From NCBI GenBank assembly GCA_018710805.1, contig DVJG01000103.1, positions 1-6,344 on the forward strand: DNA of 6,344 nucleotides, given 5' to 3'. Positions within the stretch are counted from its first letter, which is position 1; every line of letters starts with the position of its first letter. Both the position numbers and the translations under genes were made by a program. The DNA comes from Candidatus Faecousia faecipullorum. GTDB taxonomy: Bacteria > Bacillota > Clostridia > Oscillospirales > Oscillospiraceae. The notes under the pieces were generated by a model. The model searched no databases, was not told the origin of the DNA, and was given only the letters and a program-made list of their open reading frames with translations. Below are positions 1 through 4,098 of the stretch, one piece after another.

Positions 1-252
1 ATGCCAAAGGAAGAACGCCTTCAGCTGGTGGAGGTCTTGTACTCCCTTCTCAGTACCGGCGGCGTGGACCGGGCCCTGGATATTTTCCAGCCCAAAAATC
101 TCCGGGTGTACTTAAAGACCCTGGGAGCCAACCCGGACCTGAGACGGGTCCTATCCACAGAGTTTCTGGTTCTTATCGAAGCGGCAAAGAAAACCCGCCA
201 GAAGTTCAGCGAACAGAAAAATCTCCCGGCGCCATCCGAGGAGAAGGAATAA
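1..252 (+). CDS. Hypothetical protein, 83 aa, possibly C-terminal part of a longer gene
   Basis: I do not recognise this protein. The frame opens with ATG at the first base of the window, so neither a ribosome site nor an upstream extension can be judged; it may be a whole small gene or the end of a larger one. The product is predicted mainly helical and soluble, with no signal peptide or membrane segment. The middle (about residues 20-60) mixes Leu/Val with Arg/Asp, and the tail from about residue 62 is highly charged (Lys, Arg, Gln, Glu) and ends in EEKE. Codon use is GC-rich at third positions and like the other genes here, which supports real coding. It ends with TAA at 250-252 and runs convergently towards kdgK, with only 43 nt between the two stop codons. 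Confidence 0.55.
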   Translation: MPKEERLQLVEVLYSLLSTGGVDRALDIFQPKNLRVYLKTLGANPDLRRVLSTEFLVLIEAAKKTRQKFSEQKNLPAPSEEKE

Positions 253-279
253 AAAAGGGGAGGGACGAAAGTCTCTCCC
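251..279 (-). terminator. Intrinsic terminator of the eda-kdgK operon
   Basis: Inverted repeat arms 258-266 and 271-279 enclose a 4-nt loop. Read on the minus strand, 17 nt after the kdgK stop, the stem is followed by six U (256-251), the classic intrinsic layout. One position is an A-C mismatch on the minus strand but a G-U pair on the plus strand, where the loop is GAAA closed by C-G. The plus strand lacks a following U-tract, so the minus reading is preferred, although it also sits where transcripts of the 1-252 gene would end. The adjoining 278-290 is a perfect palindrome (CCAAAC-T-GTTTGG). Confidence 0.7.
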
Positions 280-295
280 AAACTGTTTGGAAAAT

Positions 296-1323
296 TTATC
301 TCTGGATACGTCCGGAGCCATCGCCGCCTGCCAGCTTTTCCACCTCGGCAACGGTGACCATGTTGTAGTCACCCTCAATGGAGTGCTTCAGTGCGGAGGC
401 CGCCACGGCGAACTCCACAGCCTGCTGGGTGGTCTTGCCATTCATCAGCGCGTAGATGAGGCCGCCGCCAAAGCTATCGCCGCCGCCTACCCGGTCAATG
501 ATGTGCAGGTCGTACTTCTTGGAGAAGCAGTACTCGTTGGAAGCCACATCATAGAGCATGGCGGACCAGCCATTGTCGAAAGCGGAGTGGCTCTCCCGCA
601 GGGTGATGGCCACCTTCTCGAAGCCGAACTTGTCGGCCAGCTGCTTGGCAACGACTTGTAGCCCTCATGGTTCAGGGAGCCGCCGTAGATGTCGGTCTTC
701 TCGGCCTCAATGCCGAAGACGTCCTTGGCATCCTCCTCGTTGGAGATGCACACGTCGATGTACTGAGCAAGCTCCGTCATAGCCTCCCGGGCCTGGGCAC
801 GGGTCCAGAGCTTGCCGCGGTAGTTGAGGTCACAGGAAATCTTCACGCCCCGGGCTTTGGCGGCCTTGCAGGCCTCTACGCACATCTGCACCAAATTGGG
901 ACCCAGAGCCGGGGTGATGCCGGTGAAGTGGAACCACTCGGTACCCTCAAAGATCTTGTCCCAGTCGAAATCCTCAGGCTTGGCCTCCTGAATGGCAGAG
1001 TGGGCCCGGTCGTAGATGCACACGCTGCCGCGCTGAGAAGCGCCCTTCTCGTTGAAGTAGATGCCAACCCGGTCGCCGCCCCGGACAATCATGGAGGTGT
1101 CCACGCCGTAACGCCGCAGAGAGTTCACAGCGGCCTGACCGATGGCGTGGGAGGGAAGCTTTGTAACATAGGCAACGTCCATGCCGTAATTGGCAAGGGA
1201 CACGGCGACGTTTGCTTCGCCGCCGCCGAAGGTAAATTCCACGTGGTCGCATTGGACAAAGCGCTCTTAGTTGTAGGGCTGGAGGCGAAGCATCAGTTCA
1301 CCAAAGGTTACGATCTTCGCCAT
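296..1323 (-). pseudogene. kdgK: 2-keto-3-deoxygluconate kinase, PfkB family, with nonsense and frameshift lesions
   Basis: The intact form would phosphorylate 2-keto-3-deoxygluconate (KDG) with ATP to KDPG, the substrate of the aldolase encoded just upstream. The ATG at 1323-1321 opens MAKIVTFGELMLRLQPYN and then meets TAA at 1269-1267 (codon 19). The same frame continues as ERFVQ and the glycine-rich signature GGGEANVAVSLANYG (about residues 33-47). One nucleotide is missing around 649-654 (about residue 224). The following frame carries the C-terminal PfkB signature DRVGGGDSFGGG with the catalytic Asp near residue 283, and ends with TAA at 298-296. Repaired, the protein would be about 342 aa, normal for KdgK. 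The rest looks well conserved, so the damage is recent or represents two sequencing errors. The start overlaps the eda stop (TAATG), indicating translational coupling. KDG specificity rests on context and overall similarity; another PfkB sugar kinase is the alternative. Confidence 0.85.
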
Positions 1324-1964
1324 TACTTCCGGGCCTCCTTGACGATTTCCACGGACTTTTTGCACAGCTCTGTGATCTCATCCCACTTTCCGGCGGTGAT
1401 GAGCTTGTCGGGGCACATATAGGAGCCGCCGCAGGCTGCGATAATGGGGCAGGCGGCGTACTCTGCCAGATTAGAGAGGTTCACGCCGCCGGTGGGCATA
1501 ACCTTGAACATGGAGAAGGGAGCTGCCATGGCCTTGATCTTGGCAAGACCGCCGGACTGCTCAGCGGGGAAGAATTTCAGCACTTCCAGGCCCAGCTTGT
1601 AGGCGGTGTGGTAGTCCGTGGGGGTGGTGCAGCCGGGGAAGCAGGTGATGCCCTTTTCCTGGCAGTAGCGGACGATGTCAGGGTCCAGACCGGGGGTGAC
1701 GATGAACTTACCGCCGGCGGCAATGGTCTTGTCCACCTGCTCGGTGGTCAGCACGGTGCCTGCACCCACCAGCATTTCGGGGTGGCGCTCCAGCATGATG
1801 CGCATGGCCTCGTCGGCGCCTGCGGCGCGGAAGGTAATCTCAGCGATGGGCACGCCGCCTGCACACAGGGCGTCAGACAGAGGACCTGCATCCCGCTGGG
1901 GGTTGGTCAGTTTGATAACGGGCACTACGCCAACGGCGCTGACCTGCTTCTGTAAATCGTTCAT
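1323..1964 (-). CDS. eda: KDPG/KHG aldolase (2-keto-3-deoxy-6-phosphogluconate aldolase)
   Basis: Class I aldolase that splits KDPG into pyruvate and glyceraldehyde-3-phosphate (and often 4-hydroxy-2-oxoglutarate into pyruvate and glyoxylate), in the cytoplasm. The product is 213 aa, the usual family size, a single TIM barrel. Family landmarks are in order: VPVIKL (14-19), AEITFR with the general-base Glu42 and phosphate/substrate Arg46, GAGTVLT (67-73), TPGLDP (90-95), LKFFPAE with Lys130 as the Schiff-base lysine, and PTGGV (157-161). The ATG at 1964 is preferred over a start at 2003, because GGAGG lies at 1978-1974, nine nt before it, and the resulting length fits the family. Its TAA overlaps the kdgK ATG by one base. 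It is the first gene of the operon and appears intact although kdgK is broken. Confidence 0.95.
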   Translation of the reverse strand: MNDLQKQVSAVGVVPVIKLTNPQRDAGPLSDALCAGGVPIAEITFRAAGADEAMRIMLERHPEMLVGAGTVLTTEQVDKTIAAGGKFIVTPGLDPDIVRYCQEKGITCFPGCTTPTDYHTAYKLGLEVLKFFPAEQSGGLAKIKAMAAPFSMFKVMPTGGVNLSNLAEYAACPIIAACGGSYMCPDKLITAGKWDEITELCKKSVEIVKEARK

Positions 1965-2017
1965 GGGTATCTTCCTCCATTCGGCCTTTTCGTGGAAAGG
2001 CACATATTGATTTGCAT

Positions 2018-2046
2018 ATCATATCGAAAAATACACAAGAAATCAA
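2018..2046 (-). promoter_or_regulatory. Sigma-A-type promoter of eda-kdgK
   Basis: On the minus strand, TTGATT (2046-2041) and TATGAT (2023-2018) are separated by exactly 17 nt. The expected transcript start is near 2011, giving a 5' leader of about 47 nt before the eda ATG at 1964. The -10 region lies inside an imperfect palindrome (ATATGAT, six nt, ATCAATAT on the minus strand, about 2024-2004). That could be an operator for a sugar-acid repressor such as a KdgR-type regulator, but I cannot match it to a known box. Confidence 0.65.
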
Positions 2047-2103
2047 TTCAAAAGCATAATCCTGCGTTATTTTTAGCAATATTCACAATGTAGAACGTTC
2101 AGC

Positions 2104-2176
2104 TTCTGACAACTTGTAAAGAACCACCCTCCGCAGTCTCCGGAGAAAATGCAAAGGTGCACACACCTTGTCAGAA
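2104..2176. other. Possible folded element closed by a 9-bp inverted repeat
   Basis: TTCTGACAA (2104-2112) is the exact reverse complement of TTGTCAGAA (2168-2176). Inside are two further hairpins: CTCCG/CGGAG (2129-2133 with 2141-2145, 7-nt loop) and GGTG-CACA-CACC (2156-2167), the latter abutting the closing stem with no gap. Together they could make a three-way junction on either strand. No U-tract follows and no promoter was convincingly placed, so it may be chance or a remnant. I found no confident gene in 2047-2230. Confidence 0.3.
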
Positions 2177-2233
2177 AATGCTGCTCTTGTTGTTTCGGCA
2201 TTTGCGGCGGCATACGGTACTCCCGGCCATAAG

Positions 2234-2258
2234 AAAAAAGCGGCGGGAAACCCGCCGC
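2234..2258 (-). terminator. Intrinsic terminator ending minus-strand transcription from the aminotransferase side
   Basis: The stem GCGGCGGG/CCCGCCGC (2240-2247 with 2251-2258) has a 3-nt loop. On the minus strand it is followed directly by six U (2239-2234). It is the last of the hairpins downstream of the aminotransferase and lies upstream of the eda promoter, so it insulates the two minus-strand units. Confidence 0.7.
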
Positions 2259-2297
2259 CTTAGACTGTCAAAAAGCCCCTGTAGGGCTTTTTGACAG
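2240..2297 (+). repeat. Two-hairpin intergenic repeat, copy 1
   Basis: A GC hairpin (2240-2258) is followed by the linker CTTAGACTGT and then a 14-bp hairpin, CTGTCAAAAAGCCC/GGGCTTTTTGACAG (2265-2278 with 2284-2297). The order and linker match copy 2 (2488-2437, minus) and copy 3 (6190-6254, plus). The second hairpin carries A5 in its left arm and T5 in its right arm, so it can act as a terminator in either direction. Unlike the other two copies, it does not follow a clear gene in its own orientation. Confidence 0.65.
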
Positions 2298-2436
2298 GTG
2301 TTTTGCAGTCTCCTGCGTGCATAATTTGTCCCCCCATCGGGAGACAAATTCCACACTTGGAGCCTGAGAGGTGTTTTCTGCCAGGTACACGCCCCGGCAG
2401 AAAACGCATTGGATTTTATTTGCCGCCGCAGGCGGC

Positions 2437-2488
2437 AAACTCTGCGAGGTTTTTTTAACAAGCTGAGGCGGCGGGAAAACCCGCCGCC
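2437..2488 (-). repeat. Two-hairpin intergenic repeat, copy 2, 3' of the aminotransferase
   Basis: It starts 7 nt after the aminotransferase TAA. On the minus strand: GGCGGCGGG, a UUUU loop and CCCGCCGCC (2488-2467), then the linker TCAGCTTGTT, then an A7 tract leading into a weaker hairpin, AAACCTC-GCA-GAGTTT with one bulged C. The linker corresponds to TTAGACTGTC in copy 1 and TCAGATTGTC in copy 3. The second hairpin has decayed relative to copies 1 and 3, and its last three U also belong to the next hairpin (2439-2419), so the two folds compete. Confidence 0.6.
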
Positions 2489-2495
2489 GTATCTT

Positions 2496-3782
2496 TTATT
2501 CTGCCAGGAATTTTTCCAGAGCCGCAAGCTTGAGACAGACGCACAGCACTTCCATGGCCTTTTCCAGTTCCGCAACAGGAGGCAGGCTGGGGGCGATGCG
2601 AAGGTTGCTGTCATCGGGGTCCTTGCCGTAAGGGTAGGTGGCGCCTACATTGGTCAGGGTCACACCGGCTTCCTTGCACAGGCTCCAAACCCGCTTCGCC
2701 GTGCCGGGCATGGCGTAGAGGCTCACAAAATAGCCGCCCTTGGGATCGTTCCAGCGGGCGAAGCCCAGAGGGGCGATCTCTCTGCTGAGATATTCGGACA
2801 CCACCTGGAACTTGGGCGCCAGAATGGAAGCATGGCGCTTCATGATTTCCAAGGTATGGGTCTTATCCTTCAGGTAGCGCACATGGCGGAGCTGATTGAC
2901 CTTATCCTGGGAGATGATCTGGATGCCGAAGAGGTCCAGAAGGTATTTGAGGTTCTCTTCGCTGCAGGCAAGGCAGGACATACCACCGCCGGCGAAGGTG
3001 ATTTTGGAAGTGGAGGCGAACTCATATACCATGTCGGCATTTCCCGCTTCCGCGCACATGGAAAGAATGTCCGGGAAGGGCACATAATCGCCGCTGAATT
3101 CGTGGACGCCGTAGGCATTATCCCACATGACGGCAAAGTCAGGGGCTGCGGGCTTCAGGTTGGCAAACCGACGAATGGTTTCCTCGCTGAAAATGATGCC
3201 GTCGGGATTGCTGTACTTGGGCACCAGCCAGATGAGCTTCACCTGGGGGTCCTTCACGTATTCTTCCACCAGATCCATGTCGGGACCTGTGGGGGTCATG
3301 GGGATATAGATCATTTCGGCGCCGAAGGATTCGGTGATCATAAAGTGACGGTCATAGCCGGGAGCGGGGCAGAGGACCTTTACGGTTTCCTCCTTGCACC
3401 AGGGCCGGGGGCTGTTTTTCAGGCCGTGAGAGTAGGCTCTTGCCACCACGTCATACATGAGGTTCAAAGAGGCCACACCGCCGACAAAAATCTGAGAGGC
3501 TTTGCACCCCAGCATTTCCGCCCAATAGGCCCGGGCAGAGGGAAGGCCTGCCAGCTCGCCATAGTTTCGGGTGTCGATGCCGTCGTCGAAGCAGTCGTCG
3601 GCAGTCTGAACGGTGGTGAGAATATCACTGACCATGTCCAGCTGTGCCTTGGAGGGCTTGCCTCGGGCCATATTCAGGGAAAGTTCCTGGGCTTTGCAGG
3701 CTTCAAATTCCGCCTTAACCTTGGCGTACTCGGCTTCCAGAGCGTCTCTTGTCATGCAGGAATAGGGGGTCACGTCCATCAT
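2496..3782 (-). CDS. PLP-dependent aminotransferase, aspartate aminotransferase type (class I fold)
   Basis: The product is 428 aa, a fold-type I PLP enzyme of the class often annotated as aspartate aminotransferase (Asp_aminotransf/MocR-like family; the Corynebacterium glutamicum AspT type, from memory). It probably moves amino groups between an amino acid such as aspartate and 2-oxoglutarate in the cytoplasm. Landmarks: NMARGKPS (37-44, substrate loop); NYGELAGLPSAR (73-84); PGYDRHF (141-147, Tyr143 probably stacking on PLP); PKYSNPDG (188-195, Asn192); WDNAYG (220-225, Asp221 for the pyridine nitrogen, Tyr224); STSK with Lys260 as the Schiff-base lysine; NLRIAPS (393-399, Arg395 for the substrate carboxylate). 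All key residues are present. Two adjacent ATGs (3782 and 3779) follow GAAAGG, with short spacing for both; 3779 fits slightly better. Substrate is not certain. It is divergent from glnN. Confidence 0.9.
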   Translation of the reverse strand: MMDVTPYSCMTRDALEAEYAKVKAEFEACKAQELSLNMARGKPSKAQLDMVSDILTTVQTADDCFDDGIDTRNYGELAGLPSARAYWAEMLGCKASQIFVGGVASLNLMYDVVARAYSHGLKNSPRPWCKEETVKVLCPAPGYDRHFMITESFGAEMIYIPMTPTGPDMDLVEEYVKDPQVKLIWLVPKYSNPDGIIFSEETIRRFANLKPAAPDFAVMWDNAYGVHEFSGDYVPFPDILSMCAEAGNADMVYEFASTSKITFAGGGMSCLACSEENLKYLLDLFGIQIISQDKVNQLRHVRYLKDKTHTLEIMKRHASILAPKFQVVSEYLSREIAPLGFARWNDPKGGYFVSLYAMPGTAKRVWSLCKEAGVTLTNVGATYPYGKDPDDSNLRIAPSLPPVAELEKAMEVLCVCLKLAALEKFLAE

Positions 3783-3814
3783 CCTTTCGGGAATTTGCTT
3801 GAATTTACGGGCTT

Positions 3815-3843
3815 ATTATATGCGCTTGTGGCGAAAAATGCAA
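3815..3843 (-). promoter_or_regulatory. Sigma-A-type promoter of the aminotransferase
   Basis: On the minus strand, TTGCAT (3843-3838) and a perfect TATAAT (3820-3815) are 17 nt apart. Transcription would begin near 3808, leaving a leader of about 26 nt to the ATG at 3782. The -35 hexamer is weak (three of six consensus bases) but is identical to that proposed for the divergent glnN promoter. Confidence 0.65.
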
Positions 3844-3874
3844 TATCTAAATGGGCAAAATTTCATTTTGAGGG

Positions 3875-3892
3875 CGATTTTTCAAGAAATCG
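3875..3892. promoter_or_regulatory. Candidate operator: 18-nt near-palindrome between the divergent promoters
   Basis: CGATTT (3875-3880) and AAATCG (3887-3892) are exact inverted arms around a 6-nt centre, and the inner bases are partly complementary. It lies about 30 nt upstream of the aminotransferase -35 and 56 nt upstream of the glnN -35, a position suited to control of both. It does not resemble a GlnR/TnrA box. The region is AT-rich, so chance is possible. Confidence 0.25.
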
Positions 3893-3923
3893 GGAAAATA
3901 CACAAAAGAAAAGCCTGCCGCAC

Positions 3924-3935
3924 TGCAATTTTGCA
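3924..3935. promoter_or_regulatory. Candidate operator: short palindrome upstream of the glnN -35
   Basis: TGCAA-TT-TTGCA is a perfect 5-bp inverted repeat with a 2-nt centre, ending 12 nt before the proposed glnN -35 hexamer. This is a typical place for an activator or repressor site. No known regulator box is recognised. Confidence 0.2.
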
Positions 3936-3947
3936 CACTTTCCCTTC

Positions 3948-3976
3948 TTGCATTTTCCCGTATTTTTATATACAAT
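3948..3976 (+). promoter_or_regulatory. Probable glnN promoter
   Basis: TTGCAT (3948-3953) and TACAAT (3971-3976) are 17 nt apart, placing the transcript start near 3983 and giving a leader of about 115 nt. A second, perfect TATAAT lies at 3984-3989, but its matching -35 region (3961-3966) is poor. Either or both could be used; sequence alone does not decide. Confidence 0.45.
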
Positions 3977-3982
3977 CATCCT

Positions 3983-4098
3983 GTATAATATGAAAATTGG
4001 GGGAAAATCTTGCGTTTTTACCTACGCAAAAGGGAAATGCAGGTTTGCGCCCCCTTATCTTTCATTTTGCTGTTTTGAAATGCGGAAAGGACGAGACC
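3983..4098 (+). promoter_or_regulatory. glnN leader with two mutually exclusive pairings
   Basis: The hairpin TTGCGT/ACGCAA (4010-4015 with 4024-4029, 8-nt loop) uses CGCAAA, which can instead pair with TTTGCG at 4044-4049. A third possible stem is AAGGG (4030-4034) with CCCTT (4052-4056), followed by a U-rich stretch (ATCTTTCATTTT). This could be a weak attenuator-like arrangement. It matches no riboswitch I know, and the stems are short. The ribosome site GGAAAGG (4084-4090) is at the end. The rest of 3783-4098 holds no gene, only the promoters and candidate sites listed separately. Confidence 0.25.

Larger units (their letters stand above)
2231..2488 (-). other. Hairpin-rich intergenic block, candidate structured RNA or MITE-like element
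   Basis: The roughly 260 nt after the aminotransferase stop are almost filled with perfect or near-perfect hairpins. In minus-strand order: 2488-2467 (9-bp GC stem, 4-nt loop); 2439-2419 (TTTGCCGCC/GGCGGCAAA, 3-nt loop); 2407-2371 (core GTTTTCTGCC/GGCAGAAAAC); 2350-2323 (AATTTGTC/GACAAATT plus inner pairs); 2297-2265 (14-bp stem); and 2258-2240 (8-bp stem) followed by six U. In 2350-2323 an interruption is a U-G pair on the minus strand but an A-C mismatch on the plus strand, and the inner part of 2407-2371 shows the same, favouring a minus-strand RNA. One outer pair of 2407-2371 favours the plus strand. The outermost ends are inverted copies of the same two-hairpin repeat, giving a MITE-like outline. 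A direct repeat (2292-2304 and 2365-2377, 12 of 13 identical) lies inside. No protein gene is convincing here. It could equally be the aminotransferase 3' UTR. Confidence 0.5.

Noticed and set aside
1267..1269. Recoding or readthrough of the TAA inside kdgK
   Set aside because: TAA is the normal stop of eda, kdgK, the aminotransferase and glnN here, no recoding signal is visible, and a separate frameshift occurs in the same gene.
2093..2100. GAACGTTC as an SOS (LexA/DinR) box
   Set aside because: The known Gram-positive box has a four-nt spacer between GAAC and GTTC; here the arms are contiguous, and the neighbouring genes are not DNA-repair genes.
2178..2291. Plus-strand small frame rich in Arg/Lys running into the hairpins
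   Set aside because: Its 3' half is just the translation of repeat copy 1, including both hairpins, with no ribosome site.
2240..2488. CRISPR array
   Set aside because: The repeats are palindromic and inverted, unequal in spacing and only two within the block; there are no regular spacers and no cas genes.
2171..2614. Minus-strand frame across the hairpin block and the aminotransferase 3' end
   Set aside because: It overlaps the end of the aminotransferase out of frame and otherwise translates stems and linkers of the structured block.
3983..4098. Known glutamine riboswitch (glnA or downstream-peptide type) or ANTAR target in the glnN leader
   Set aside because: I could not match the conserved core of those classes; the only clear hairpin has an 8-nt loop without the A and G positions expected for ANTAR hexaloops.
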